From NCBI GenBank assembly GCA_030148165.1, contig JASBTZ010000003.1:744001-808000 (forward strand): a stretch of 64,000 bases of DNA. Direction: 5' to 3'. Each line of letters starts with the position of its first letter. Position 1 is the first letter of the stretch. This document shows, piece after piece, positions 37,193 to 46,337 of this stretch. The notes beneath the pieces were generated by a model. That model was not told the DNA's origin, did no database searches, and was given only the letters and a program-made list of their open reading frames with translations. The position numbers were made by a program, and so were the translations under genes. Origin of the DNA: Bacteroidota bacterium (lineage in GTDB: Bacteria > Bacteroidota > Bacteroidia > Flavobacteriales_D > Crocinitomicaceae).

Positions 37193-37284
37193 ATTTATTT
37201 GTATATCAATTATTTATATCGTAAATTATAACTGATCTAACCGGCCTTTTTCAACTATTTGTTTCACGAATAAAATCAATTATT

Positions 37285-37476
37285 ATGGAAGAACAGGTAA
37301 AATTAAGGCTCCCTGGTATTGACAAAGAATGGGTCCGATCGTCTTCCGGTGAGTGGGTTGATCTTGCCTCTTTGCATCAACCCGAAGTAGTGGAAGAGCA
37401 AAATGTCAACGAAGATGACGATCTATTTATGGATAAGCCTCAAAAACGTAAATGGTGGAAATTCTGGGGTCGATGA
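37285..37476 (+). CDS. Small conserved-looking protein, unknown
   Basis: The 63-residue protein (MEEQVKLRLPGIDKEWVRSS at the N-terminus) has no signal peptide. A charged acidic middle (EEQNVNEDDDLFM) and a basic aromatic tail (KRKWWKFWGR) suggest membrane or nucleic-acid contact at the C-terminus. I do not recognise it. It is flanked by two similar terminator hairpins (37162-37192 and 37510-37540), so it is probably a single-gene transcript. Confidence 0.6.
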   Translation: MEEQVKLRLPGIDKEWVRSSSGEWVDLASLHQPEVVEEQNVNEDDDLFMDKPQKRKWWKFWGR

Positions 37477-37509
37477 GAATTAGAGTTCCTATCATTAACT
37501 TTTAAACTA

Positions 37510-37540
37510 AAACCTCCGCCGCCAGGTGGAGGTTTATTTT
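37510..37540 (+). terminator. Terminator after the small gene
   Basis: AAACCTCC (37510-37517) pairs with GGAGGTTT (37528-37535), followed by ATTTT. The hairpin closely resembles the one at 37162. Confidence 0.7.
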
Positions 37541-37631
37541 TATGTAATCTATCCGATTCTGCATAGTTAACTTTTGTTACTGTCATTTCAATCTAACAAA
37601 ATTGAAACTAAAAATTTCCTATCTTGGAATC

Positions 37632-38786
37632 GTGAAAAACCTACTACTCATCATTTGTGGCATATTACTAAGTGTGGATGCATCTGCGGGCTGGATTCAG
37701 CGTGCTAGTCTTGGCTCAATAGGAAGGCATCGATTATCTTGCGTCGGTGTGGGAAACTTTGGTTACGCCGGAATTGGTCACGTGAACGGCACAGGAGTAG
37801 AAACGTATTACAGTGATTGGTGGCAATTTAATCCGGGTACCAACGTGTGGACTCAAAAAGCTGACTTTCCCGGGAACTTCGGGAATGGAGAGTTGGGTTG
37901 TCATGCCTGGGAATTCAATAATTACGCATACGTTGGTTTAGGAGAGCTGCAAAAAAGAGCTTTGTATCGGTATGATCCTGAAACAAACAGTTGGCAGCAA
38001 ATGACAAATGCTCCGGCAGGCATTAACTTCCAGGACACACAGGATATGGTCATTGGCGACAAAGCTTATTTCACTGATCTGGTAGGAGATGATTTGTATG
38101 TCTACAATTGTACTTCAGATACATGGACATTTCTGGGACCACTACCGATGAACTGGTCGTTTACTTATTCGGCTTTTACATATAATAATCTCTGCTACGT
38201 CAAAGTCAATAACGCCATGTGGATGTATAATCCTGTGACAAATTCCTGGTCTTCGCTTGGGGTCGCATCGGCCTTTCCCGGTTTCGCAAGAAAGGCTTCT
38301 GCAGAGTTCTTCGTGAATGACAAGTTCTATGTTATCGGTGGACACAGCTTTAGCACAAGTGATATTACTGATGAAGTTTGGGAGTTTGATCCAACTACGC
38401 TTACATGGGATTCATTACCACCTTTTTCGGGTACATCCAGAAGGTATACAAAAGCGATGGTGATCAATGGTAAAGGATATGTTTGTGGAGGAACTAACGG
38501 TACGAACTTCAACGATTTTTGGGAGTTCGATAAATATCTTTCCACGGACGAATTACCAGAAGCCATTGATTTGAATATATATCCAAATCCCGCTACTGAC
38601 CTGGTCCATATAAGTTGTTCTTCATCATACGACAAAGTTCGAATCATCAATCAGCTTGGCAAAGTCATTAATGAGGCACATAGTGAAATAATAAACATCT
38701 CTGATCTCCCGGGTGGCAGTTATCAAATTCAGATGATAGGCACTGATAAGGAAATAGTTGGTACGAAGCCACTGATCATTCAATAG
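37632..38786 (+). CDS. Secreted Kelch-repeat protein with T9SS sorting domain
   Basis: The 384-residue protein has a signal peptide (MKNLLLIICGILLSVDASA) and six Kelch-type repeats (about 20-310), each with 'GY.G.G......WqF.P.tN.W.q' pattern, for example WWQFNPGTNVWTQKADFPG. The C-terminus is a T9SS type A domain (LNIYPNPATDLVHI, IINQLGKVI, LPGGSYQIQMI). I start at GTG 37632; an in-frame TTG at 37602 is also possible. The six-bladed beta-propeller should be surface exposed or secreted. A binding or galactose-oxidase-like role is possible, but no enzyme motif is seen. Confidence 0.85.
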   Translation: MKNLLLIICGILLSVDASAGWIQRASLGSIGRHRLSCVGVGNFGYAGIGHVNGTGVETYYSDWWQFNPGTNVWTQKADFPGNFGNGELGCHAWEFNNYAYVGLGELQKRALYRYDPETNSWQQMTNAPAGINFQDTQDMVIGDKAYFTDLVGDDLYVYNCTSDTWTFLGPLPMNWSFTYSAFTYNNLCYVKVNNAMWMYNPVTNSWSSLGVASAFPGFARKASAEFFVNDKFYVIGGHSFSTSDITDEVWEFDPTTLTWDSLPPFSGTSRRYTKAMVINGKGYVCGGTNGTNFNDFWEFDKYLSTDELPEAIDLNIYPNPATDLVHISCSSSYDKVRIINQLGKVINEAHSEIINISDLPGGSYQIQMIGTDKEIVGTKPLIIQ

Positions 38787-38824
38787 GTATTCATTCAGAT
38801 TCTGTTAATTTTGGTCTATCGCTA

Positions 38825-40780
38825 ATGGCTCTACTGAAAAAGATATGTCTGTTCTATTGTGTTTTGATCACATTCGGATCGAACGCGCAACTATTCACGA
38901 AGGAAGAGCAATATTCACTTGACAGCCTTGCAGAGATCATAAACTCACCGAAAACTCATGACACTATTTTGGCTAGCACTTGGATGGAAGTAGCCAATTA
39001 TTACTACTTACGGGATCCGGACACGGCTATTGCCGTTTGCTTAAAAGCTAAAGAAATATCAGAGCGATTGAACTACCATTATGGTAAATCCAATGCCTAC
39101 GGGTGGTTAGGCTATTTATATCAACAAAAAGGTGATATTAAAAACTCACTAAAATATTCGCTTAAATCACTTGAATTAGTTCGTATAAAGGGAACTAACG
39201 ATGAAGAATCAACTCTGTTAAACAACATTGCTTTCATCTATCAGGAGAATAAAGAGTTCGACCAGGCCCTGAACCTCTATCGACAAGCTTTAACCATACA
39301 ATTACTTGATGAAGATATAGAAGGGGCAGCTATCAGTTATAATAATATTGGACTCTGTCAGAAGGAAATGGGATTCGTGGATTCTGCCTTGTTCTATTAT
39401 CACAAAAGCCTGGAAGGAAGAAAACAGGCAGGAGACATGAAAGGTCTTGCCCGATCAATGATAAATCTGGCATCGATCTATGGTGAGCAGGGACGGGACG
39501 AAGAAGCGCTCGACTTTATAAAACAATCGATTGCAATTGATGAGGAAATGAACAATAAGCATGGGATTACATTTGATTATTTTCATCTGAGTGGTCAACT
39601 AGCTAAAATGGGGTTAAAAGACCAGGCGATTGAAGCCTGCGAGCATAGTTTACAAACAGCTCTTGAGCTTGGGTTCGCACGTGAGACTTCAATTTCGGCT
39701 AAATTGCTTAGTAGACTATACGAAGAAAAAGGCGATGGTTTTAAGGCTTTAGAAATGTATAAGCTTTATATCGAAATGAAGGATAAGATCGAAAATGATG
39801 AAACCCGTAAATTACTTGCAAAACAAGAAGCTAAATACGAATACGAAAAGCAAAAAGTACTTGACGATGCTCTTCATAAAAATGAATTGGAAGAAAAAGA
39901 ACGTGCAGAAGAGCGTCAACGTCTCATATCGTACGCTATTGGCGGAGGACTTATTCTTGTAATTGCTTTTTTGTTTGTCATTTTTCGAAGGCTTAAAGTG
40001 ACGCGCAACCAGAAATTAGTAATCGAAGATCAGAAACAAGAAATTGTGGATTCGATCACCTATGCTCAGCGTATTCAAAATGCCATTCTTCCACCGGATA
40101 ATTTGATAAAGGAAAACCTGCCTAATTCTTTTGTTTTGTATTTGCCCAAGGATATTGTTGCGGGCGATTTCTATTGGACAGAAAAATTTGATGAAACGGT
40201 ATTATTTGCTGTGGCAGACTGCACGGGTCACGGTGTACCTGGAGCCATGGTAAGTGTCGTTTGTCACAATGCACTTAACAGAGCAATCCGTGAGCATAAT
40301 TTAATTGATCCATCCGATATTCTTGATAAAACACGTGAGATCGTGATAGAACAATTCCGACGATCAGCGGAAAACGTGAAAGACGGAATGGACATCGCAT
40401 TGTGTGTCTTAAAGGGTCGTAAACTGAAGTTCTCCGGAGCAAATAATTCATTGATGGTCATTCGGGATGGAGAAATAATCGAATACAAAGCCGACCGGCA
40501 ACCAATAGGGAATTTTGAGAATGCTACATCATTTACGCAGTACGAAATTGACTTAAGAGAAGGAGATCAATTATACATTTATTCCGATGGTTTTGCCGAT
40601 CAGTTCGGGGGTGAAGCCGGTAAAAAGCTGAAGTCAGGCGCGTTTAAAGAACTATTGAGGTTAAATTCTTCACTTTCAATTGAAGAACAGAAATTAGCTC
40701 TCCTGCAGGAGTTTGACAACTGGAAGCAATCCTATGATCAAGTAGATGACGTCTGCTTGTTTGGTGTTGCAATTAAGTAA
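38825..40780 (+). CDS. TPR and SpoIIE/PP2C-type serine phosphatase
   Basis: The 651-residue protein has a signal sequence (to about residue 20), tetratricopeptide repeats (about 45-320, for example SYNNIGLCQKEMGFVDSAL), a coiled coil (about 325-365), a membrane helix (about 366-388, ISYAIGGGLILVIAFLFVIF) and a cytoplasmic SpoIIE/PP2C domain (about 420-651) with metal Asp in AGDFYW, VADCTGHGVPGAM, DGMDIAL and YSDGFADQFGG. It should sense a periplasmic signal with the TPR part and dephosphorylate a protein, typically an anti-sigma-factor antagonist. No such partner genes lie nearby. Confidence 0.9.
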   Translation: MALLKKICLFYCVLITFGSNAQLFTKEEQYSLDSLAEIINSPKTHDTILASTWMEVANYYYLRDPDTAIAVCLKAKEISERLNYHYGKSNAYGWLGYLYQQKGDIKNSLKYSLKSLELVRIKGTNDEESTLLNNIAFIYQENKEFDQALNLYRQALTIQLLDEDIEGAAISYNNIGLCQKEMGFVDSALFYYHKSLEGRKQAGDMKGLARSMINLASIYGEQGRDEEALDFIKQSIAIDEEMNNKHGITFDYFHLSGQLAKMGLKDQAIEACEHSLQTALELGFARETSISAKLLSRLYEEKGDGFKALEMYKLYIEMKDKIENDETRKLLAKQEAKYEYEKQKVLDDALHKNELEEKERAEERQRLISYAIGGGLILVIAFLFVIFRRLKVTRNQKLVIEDQKQEIVDSITYAQRIQNAILPPDNLIKENLPNSFVLYLPKDIVAGDFYWTEKFDETVLFAVADCTGHGVPGAMVSVVCHNALNRAIREHNLIDPSDILDKTREIVIEQFRRSAENVKDGMDIALCVLKGRKLKFSGANNSLMVIRDGEIIEYKADRQPIGNFENATSFTQYEIDLREGDQLYIYSDGFADQFGGEAGKKLKSGAFKELLRLNSSLSIEEQKLALLQEFDNWKQSYDQVDDVCLFGVAIK

Positions 40781-40835
40781 TCGAAACGAGCTTTCATATT
40801 CATTCTGAATGTGTTAAATTTAGTGTACTATAATT

Positions 40836-42041
40836 ATGAGATTTAGTTTTCTACATTTGGCCATTATCACTGTTCTGTGTTTTTCGCAGTCAAATGCTCA
40901 GGTCGTAATTAATGAGGTCTCAGCTGCTCAAAACACTGGCTATTCAGATGAAGATGGAGATTTTCCTGACTGGATAGAATTATACAACACTGGGAGCACG
41001 GCAGTTGATTTAAAGGATTATGAACTGGTTCTAATCGATAATAATGAAGTAAAATGGAAGTTTCCGTCTATTTATATTCAACCAAACGACCATCTGGTAA
41101 TATTTGCCTCAGAAAAAGACCGGAGGGTGGTATTGGATCACTGGGAAGTTCCGATAGCCCCCCAGGTAAATTGGAACTACTATACAGGGCCCGGTCAGCC
41201 ACCGGCAAACTGGAACACAATAGCTTTTAATCCTGGTTCGTGGTCCGTTGGACCAGGTGGGATAGGATATGGTGACAATGATGATTCCACCATTATCGCT
41301 CAGACGACAACACTCTATATGCGAACTGAGTTCATCTTACTTGATACCAGTGAAATATCGGTTGGACTCCTGGGCATAGATTACGATGATTCATTCATTG
41401 CTTACTTAAATGGAGTTGAGCTTAGCCGATTTAATGTTGGCATTCCAAATGTGCCGGCTCAGATCACTGATCTCGCGTATGAAGAACATGAAGCTAAGAT
41501 GTATCAGGGAGGTGGTCCGGAATTTTTCTATATAGATATTGATAAGATGAATGCCGCAAAAAAACCTGGAAACAATGTTTTTTCCGTCGAGATTCATAAT
41601 GTTGATCCCCTTTCGGATGATATGTCAGCTATACCTTATTTCCTTATTGGCAAAACAAATCCAAACGTTACTTATTTTCCCTTCCCGGCTTCAACCAATT
41701 TACATACGAACTTTAATATTTCAAGTTTTCCATCCAGGATCAAATTATATGATGACAATGGAGTGTTAGCAGATGAAGTAATTTTAAAAGGAATGCGCCT
41801 GAATCATTCTTATGGCAGAACATCGGATGGAACACAGACATTCTGTCTTTTTGATTCACCAACTCCAGATACGACAAATGTACTATCATCCTGCTTCAAG
41901 CGTTACGCAGACCCTCCTGCGATCTCACTTGACGCAGGATTTTACAGCGGAACCCAAACTGTTAGCCTCAGCTCGAATGAAGCCGGAGCGATCAGATATA
42001 GCCTCGATGGCAGTATCCCAACTTCAACTTCAACATTATAA
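40836..42041 (+). CDS. N-terminal part of the split lamin-tail/CotH protein
   Basis: The 401-residue product has a signal peptide (MRFSFLHLAIITVLCFSQSNAQ) and a lamin-tail domain (about 22-95: VVINEVSAAQNTGYSDEDGD, WIELYNTGSTAVDLKDYEL). A central beta sandwich follows (about 110-290), and the start of a chitobiase-type repeat (SLDAGFYSGTQTVSLSSNEA) stops at codon 402. It lacks the CotH part and the T9SS sorting signal, so if translated it would reach the periplasm but not be sorted by T9SS. Confidence 0.65.
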   Translation: MRFSFLHLAIITVLCFSQSNAQVVINEVSAAQNTGYSDEDGDFPDWIELYNTGSTAVDLKDYELVLIDNNEVKWKFPSIYIQPNDHLVIFASEKDRRVVLDHWEVPIAPQVNWNYYTGPGQPPANWNTIAFNPGSWSVGPGGIGYGDNDDSTIIAQTTTLYMRTEFILLDTSEISVGLLGIDYDDSFIAYLNGVELSRFNVGIPNVPAQITDLAYEEHEAKMYQGGGPEFFYIDIDKMNAAKKPGNNVFSVEIHNVDPLSDDMSAIPYFLIGKTNPNVTYFPFPASTNLHTNFNISSFPSRIKLYDDNGVLADEVILKGMRLNHSYGRTSDGTQTFCLFDSPTPDTTNVLSSCFKRYADPPAISLDAGFYSGTQTVSLSSNEAGAIRYSLDGSIPTSTSTL

Positions 42042-42170
42042 ACAGGTAATGTAATCAACATAACGAACAACACTGTTCTGAAGGCTAAACTATTCCCTTT
42101 CGAGGCCGATGCGTTACCCAGCAAACCATCAACTGCAACCTATTACATTAATGAAAGCGTTACTTTACCG

Positions 42171-43916
42171 GTGTTTTCAATTAGTACGGACCCAGCAAAC
42201 CTGTGGAACTACAATACGGGGATTTATGTGTACGGACCTAATGCCGATTCTATTAACTACCCATTCATTGGTTCAAACTTTTGGGCAGGATGGGAAAAGG
42301 AATGTCATATAGAATATTTTGATCGTAATAAAACCCTAGGGTTTTCACAAGAAGCTGGCTTAAAAATTCATGGTAATTTTTCAAAGGCCTGGCCGCAGAA
42401 AAGCTTTCGAATTCTTGCAAAAGATGATTATAACGAAAAGTGGATTGATTATAATCTGTTTCCGGAAAAACCTTATCGCAAGAGATATAAAAACTTCAAC
42501 ATTAGAAATGCCGGTATTGATTATAACACCTGTCATTTTCGGGACGCTTTCATGCATAGGGCGACAATTGGTTTGAATTTCGAACGGATGGCATATGAAC
42601 CTTGCGTTCTTTTCCTGAACGGTGAATATTGGGGTGTTTATGGTTTAAGGGAAAGGCAAGATGACAGCTACATAGAAGAAAACTACAGCAACGTTACAAA
42701 AGAAACCATTGACCTCCTGCGATTTGAAGGTGATGTAATGTCTGGTTCCAATACGCAATTTCTTCAGATGGTTGATTACATGGATTTTACGGATTTATCG
42801 ATCGATGACAATTTTAATTTCATTGCCGATAATATACTTGATGTCAATAATGTAGCCGATTATTTTATCACCGAAACGTATTATGCAAATAATGACTGGA
42901 TTTATTCAGAGGGTAGTAATAACGTTAAAATATGGAGATCAAACAATCCGTCCGGAAAATTCCGATACATATTATGGGACACAGATCTTGGCTTAGGACT
43001 TATCGATCCAGTCACCTCGGTAACTTATAATTATCTGGGCGATATTTTAAGTCCTTCTTATACCAGTGTTCATTCTAGAATTATTCAGAATCTTCTTTCC
43101 AATCAGAATTACGCTGAATACTTCATAAACAGGTATGCGGATCTAATGAATACTACATTTCACCCTCAGAATATGGAGTCACTCGCTCGCGAAATGGAGG
43201 CCGATCTGGAACCAGAGATGGCCAGACACTTTCTGAAATGGAATGAAGGTCCAATCAGCATTTTTGGCTTAACAATAGCAACCAGCACTAATGTTTCGGA
43301 ATGGAAAAATAATGTCGATGTTATGGTTAATTGGTGTGATCAACGACCACAAATTATGAGAGATCACATCCAGAACATGATCGCTTCTCCAAACCAGGTT
43401 GCAATCACTCTTGAGTCAGAACCTTTGGAAGCTGGAAAGATCAAAATAAACTCTATTGTACCGGATACTTCGGGGTGGACAGGAATTTATTTCAATGGGA
43501 TACCGATCAGTTTAAGTGCCCGCCCTAACCCTGGCTATATTTTCGATCACTGGGAAGCCGATAATACATTGCTAAGTGATACGACAAGTATTTCAATAAA
43601 GCTTAATGTGACTCAAAATATAACATTTACAGCGGTGTATAAAAAACTGGATTTTAACATCATTGTCTATCCTAATCCTTCAAGTGACCAATTCACAATT
43701 GAATATGAAATACCAGAGGAGACACAACTGTCGATTAACTTGTATGGAATGGACGGTAGATTGGAAAAGAAATTAATTAATCATTCTTCTATTCATCCTG
43801 AAGGTCATTTTACTTTGACATTAAGTAAATCCGAAGATCAACTTAGTCGAGGAATGCATTTACTTAGAATTGAATCTCAAGATTTTACAGAAACGCTAAA
43901 GATAATTGTTAATTAA
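42171..43916 (+). CDS. C-terminal part of the split protein: CotH kinase fold and T9SS domain
   Basis: From the ATG at 42171 this frame gives 581 residues without a signal peptide, so it is not an independent exported protein. It holds a CotH (spore-coat kinase-like) domain (about 10-300: GNFSKAWPQKSFRILAKDD, NIRNAGIDYNTCHFRDAFMH, WGVYGLRERQDDSY, ILWDTDLGLG), a short beta domain and a T9SS type A signal (FNIIVYPNPSSDQFTIEYE, then GMHLLRIES). In-frame reading upstream continues to the TAA at 42041, so it is the rest of the same gene. Function of bacterial CotH proteins outside spores is largely unknown. Confidence 0.6.
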   Translation: MFSISTDPANLWNYNTGIYVYGPNADSINYPFIGSNFWAGWEKECHIEYFDRNKTLGFSQEAGLKIHGNFSKAWPQKSFRILAKDDYNEKWIDYNLFPEKPYRKRYKNFNIRNAGIDYNTCHFRDAFMHRATIGLNFERMAYEPCVLFLNGEYWGVYGLRERQDDSYIEENYSNVTKETIDLLRFEGDVMSGSNTQFLQMVDYMDFTDLSIDDNFNFIADNILDVNNVADYFITETYYANNDWIYSEGSNNVKIWRSNNPSGKFRYILWDTDLGLGLIDPVTSVTYNYLGDILSPSYTSVHSRIIQNLLSNQNYAEYFINRYADLMNTTFHPQNMESLAREMEADLEPEMARHFLKWNEGPISIFGLTIATSTNVSEWKNNVDVMVNWCDQRPQIMRDHIQNMIASPNQVAITLESEPLEAGKIKINSIVPDTSGWTGIYFNGIPISLSARPNPGYIFDHWEADNTLLSDTTSISIKLNVTQNITFTAVYKKLDFNIIVYPNPSSDQFTIEYEIPEETQLSINLYGMDGRLEKKLINHSSIHPEGHFTLTLSKSEDQLSRGMHLLRIESQDFTETLKIIVN

Positions 43917-43926
43917 ATTTAATCAT

Positions 43927-44319
43927 ATGAGATACGTAGTATTAACCCTGCTAATATTGGGATTACATAGCTGTAAGAAATATCCGGGAGATGGTGGGAT
44001 GGCCGCTATTAAAGGAAAAATCTATGTAAGAGAATATAATGAATCGTATACTCAGTTACTTGACGAATATTATGTCGGTGGAGAGGATGTTTATATCATC
44101 TATGGAGACAATGAAATTTACGATGACAATGTAGAAACCAATTATGACGGAAGCTTTATATTCAAAGAATTACGCAAAGGGAATTACACTATTTTTGTTT
44201 ACACTGAAGATTCTACTTTCACCGTTCCCGGTGGACAATATCCCATTTTTCAGGAAGTTGAAATTACAGGACGCAAAGAGATAGTAGATATTGGTGAAAT
44301 TGAAATTATTAAATCGTAA
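43927..44319 (+). CDS. Small lipoprotein with carboxypeptidase-like beta fold
   Basis: The 130-residue protein has a lipobox (LLILGLHSCKKY), so it is likely an outer-membrane lipoprotein. The rest (about 30-128) has VYIIYGDNEIYDDNVETNYD and GSFIFKELRKGNYTIFVYTED, which look like a Cna-B/carboxypeptidase regulatory-like beta sandwich. The next upstream gene is the CotH part, 10 bases away, and an operon with it is likely. I use ATG 43927 rather than an in-frame TTG in the previous gene. Function unknown. Confidence 0.7.
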   Translation: MRYVVLTLLILGLHSCKKYPGDGGMAAIKGKIYVREYNESYTQLLDEYYVGGEDVYIIYGDNEIYDDNVETNYDGSFIFKELRKGNYTIFVYTEDSTFTVPGGQYPIFQEVEITGRKEIVDIGEIEIIKS

Positions 44320-44335
44320 AGTAGTTAGTTGAATA

Positions 44336-44908
44336 CTATCTGATATCCTTATTGTTGAAAATATTCTCTTCTATTCTCGGACCACTGACCCAATGACCTC
44401 TGTCGTCATACGTAATAATCCACTCAGTACCATTGGATGGTCGGTATTTTGTCACGGTTTTTTCCTCACAAGGCAGTCCTTTTAACTCTATTTTCAGGCG
44501 TCCTGTTTTATAATATTCTTTATACCATTCCGGATCAGTTGTAAAGTCGTCGTTGATTTGTTTCGCACACTTCTTATCCCGTTCTACCATACTCCATTCT
44601 CGCTTGAGCTGTTTTCCTGATATGTTAAAATACTCTTTCTGAACACCTAACTTTAATCCGTGCTCATAGTTATACTCATAAAGCAGGACTCCATCACAGC
44701 TCTTCCAGGTCTGATAACCGTGTTTCAAGCCATCTCCATCGAAACGTTCAACGCCTATTTCTTCGCCGGTTGAATCGCAGGTATACACCCACTTCCCTAC
44801 TTTTTTACCGTCTTTGGTCTTCCCCTCTCCGGTAACTCCTGCCATGTCCTGTGCTAATCCTCCGAAGAATAACCCAGTGAACAATAAAAACATCCCTATT
44901 CTTTTCAT
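44336..44908 (-). CDS. Exported MORN-like protein
   Basis: The 190-residue protein has a signal peptide (MKRIGMFLLFTGLFFGGLAQ). The body has 'GKTKDGKKVGKWVYT', 'GDGLKHGYQTWKSCDGVLLY' and 'YKTGRLKIELKGLPCEEK' repeats typical of MORN/YwqK-like proteins. Cysteines at about 50, 74 and 153 may form disulfides. I start at ATG 44908; a TTG at 44923 is also in frame. It is convergent with the lipoprotein gene by 16 bases and divergent from the YbjN-like gene. Confidence 0.7.
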   Translation of the reverse strand: MKRIGMFLLFTGLFFGGLAQDMAGVTGEGKTKDGKKVGKWVYTCDSTGEEIGVERFDGDGLKHGYQTWKSCDGVLLYEYNYEHGLKLGVQKEYFNISGKQLKREWSMVERDKKCAKQINDDFTTDPEWYKEYYKTGRLKIELKGLPCEEKTVTKYRPSNGTEWIITYDDRGHWVSGPRIEENIFNNKDIR

Positions 44909-45001
44909 AAGCTTAAAATACAAAAAGTTTACAAATTGACATCTTGAGATTTAGAGTGAATTCATTATTATTGTAAACAAACAATTCAGAAACAGAAAAC
45001 A

Positions 45002-45469
45002 ATGAATTTAGCACAAGTCACGCCTATAGTAGAGAATAGCATCAGGGGATTAAAACTGGATCCTGCTTCTTGCAAAGGGGATAATCAAGGGCAATGGAAT
45101 TTGAAGATCAAAGATTCAACTGTTTGGATCGATGTGTTCAATTTTGATTCAAACCCTGACCGCTGGTATATTCAGGTAATGAGTCCATTACTAGCCGTTC
45201 CCAATCGAAATGAAGAAAATATCATGCGTGATATCCTTGAGATCAACGCCAAACTTTATGGATGCGCAGTTTGTAAGAAAAAGAATTGGTATTACGTCAT
45301 TAATATTCGAGAAACAGATGGTCTGGATCAAAGTGAGTTGGATGCAACGATCGATCGAGTTGGGATCTACAGCAGTGATTATTACTCGAAGCTAAGTTTT
45401 AAATACGAAGGAAGTTGGGATCCTCAGCATACAGATCCATCAGGACATGGTCCAGGACCAAAATCTTAA
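45002..45469 (+). CDS. YbjN-like protein, unknown role
   Basis: The 155-residue protein has no signal peptide. Its middle part (about 20-135) with WIDVFNFDSNPDRWYIQVMS, DILEINAKLYGCAVCKKKNW and SDYYSKLSFKYEGSWD resembles the YbjN/type III chaperone-like fold. A Gly/Pro-rich tail (HTDPSGHGPGPKS) follows. The role of YbjN-like proteins in Bacteroidota is not known. It has its own terminator. Confidence 0.6.
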   Translation: MNLAQVTPIVENSIRGLKLDPASCKGDNQGQWNLKIKDSTVWIDVFNFDSNPDRWYIQVMSPLLAVPNRNEENIMRDILEINAKLYGCAVCKKKNWYYVINIRETDGLDQSELDATIDRVGIYSSDYYSKLSFKYEGSWDPQHTDPSGHGPGPKS

Positions 45470-45479
45470 ATAAATGTCG

Positions 45480-45508
45480 AAAGCTCCTAAATGATGGGGC
45501 TTTTTTTT
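45480..45508. terminator. Terminator between convergent genes
   Basis: AAAGCTCC and GGGGCTTT pair (one wobble) around an 8-base loop, followed by T8. It can serve the YbjN-like gene, and touches the end of the convergent lipoprotein gene. Confidence 0.7.
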
Positions 45509-46337
45509 AATCATAGAATCCTCCAAAGGAACATCTTGCTCCGTGGAAATCATCACAATCCACTTCCTTCACGCTAATTCCATTGGCTACAAATTGGAAA
45601 TAAATTGCCTTACAATCCTCGGTGGTGAAACGAGCTGATCCATCATCGTATAGTTCTCCAACTCCTTCTATTCTTCCTGTGCATCCTTCTTCTGTTCCTG
45701 TTTCCATGTAAAAATCGAACTCGTGTTTGCGAACTGCTTTGATCTTAAGAAGAGAGGTTCGATGACTATCGTGGAACGTGTAGGTTCCTTCATTGAGATA
45801 TGCTAATTGATCTACGGCCATCTCCACTTTCTGGGTCTCTCTGCATAGTTCCTTACCACCGCCACCATACAATTCATTGTTCAATTTTACGCTGTAAGGA
45901 TAACTTATTTCAGACATGCCATCCGATCCTTCACCTTTTTCAATCAAGATTTCCCATTGCTTCTCTCCGTTTGAAAATGTTAAGGACTGTTTGTCTTTGG
46001 CCGGATCAAATTCACGGTTTAATTTGTAGAACTCCGGTGCCTCCCACGCATGATCAAACACGACATCTTCATCGATAAAATAAATTGTCCAGAATGGTTC
46101 TGTAAATGCAGCATAGAAATCAAATTCTCTTTCTCCATTTCGCAATTCTTCTAAAACATCATTTGGATCCAATTGAAGTATTTCACTGAGACTTTCCGTT
46201 TCATTCAACTGAATCGAATCCTGGGTATTTTCCAAAGTTTTTGACTGAATTCTATCATTCTCTTGATCTATCTGTTCGTTAGCTGTACATCCAAATAACA
46301 GGAGCGCTAAAATTAGTGGTAGTTTATTCATGTTCAA
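45507..46337 (-). CDS. Lipoprotein, COG3650-like
   Basis: The 276-residue protein has a lipobox (ILALLLFGCTAN), so it is lipidated. The middle part (EFDFYAAFTEPFWTIYFIDE) resembles the COG3650/'GNEPFWxxxI' family, often with a HslJ-like second half (YLNEGTYTFHDSHRTSLL, TTEDCKAIYF). A start at 46331 is equally possible. It overlaps the end of the GNAT gene by 14 bases, and forms a three-gene unit with the two genes upstream on the same strand. Function unknown. Confidence 0.7.
   Translation of the reverse strand: MNMNKLPLILALLLFGCTANEQIDQENDRIQSKTLENTQDSIQLNETESLSEILQLDPNDVLEELRNGEREFDFYAAFTEPFWTIYFIDEDVVFDHAWEAPEFYKLNREFDPAKDKQSLTFSNGEKQWEILIEKGEGSDGMSEISYPYSVKLNNELYGGGGKELCRETQKVEMAVDQLAYLNEGTYTFHDSHRTSLLKIKAVRKHEFDFYMETGTEEGCTGRIEGVGELYDDGSARFTTEDCKAIYFQFVANGISVKEVDCDDFHGARCSFGGFYD

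Larger units (their letters stand above)
40836..43916 (+). pseudogene. Lamin-tail/CotH surface protein split by an in-frame TAA
   Basis: One frame runs from 40836 to 43916 (1027 codons) with a single stop, TAA at 42039-42041 (codon 402). Both halves are in phase, with 43 sense codons between the stop and the next ATG at 42171, and the domains continue across it. The stop lies in a chitobiase-type domain where the family has Tyr before TG (here STSTL-stop-TGNVINIT); TAC or TAT would restore it. So a one-base change is enough. It may be a real nonsense mutation, a sequencing error, or (unlikely) readthrough. If real, the 1026-residue protein is lost and only the first 401 residues are made. Confidence 0.8.

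Noticed and set aside
36854-37284. tRNA or riboswitch in the longest gene gap
   Set aside because: No tRNA cloverleaf, GGTTCGA-type loop or known riboswitch core was found. The long hairpin fits a separate RNA better.
42171-43916. Independent CotH gene starting at ATG 42171
   Set aside because: It has no signal peptide and the frame continues in phase to the TAA at 42041, so it belongs to the split gene.
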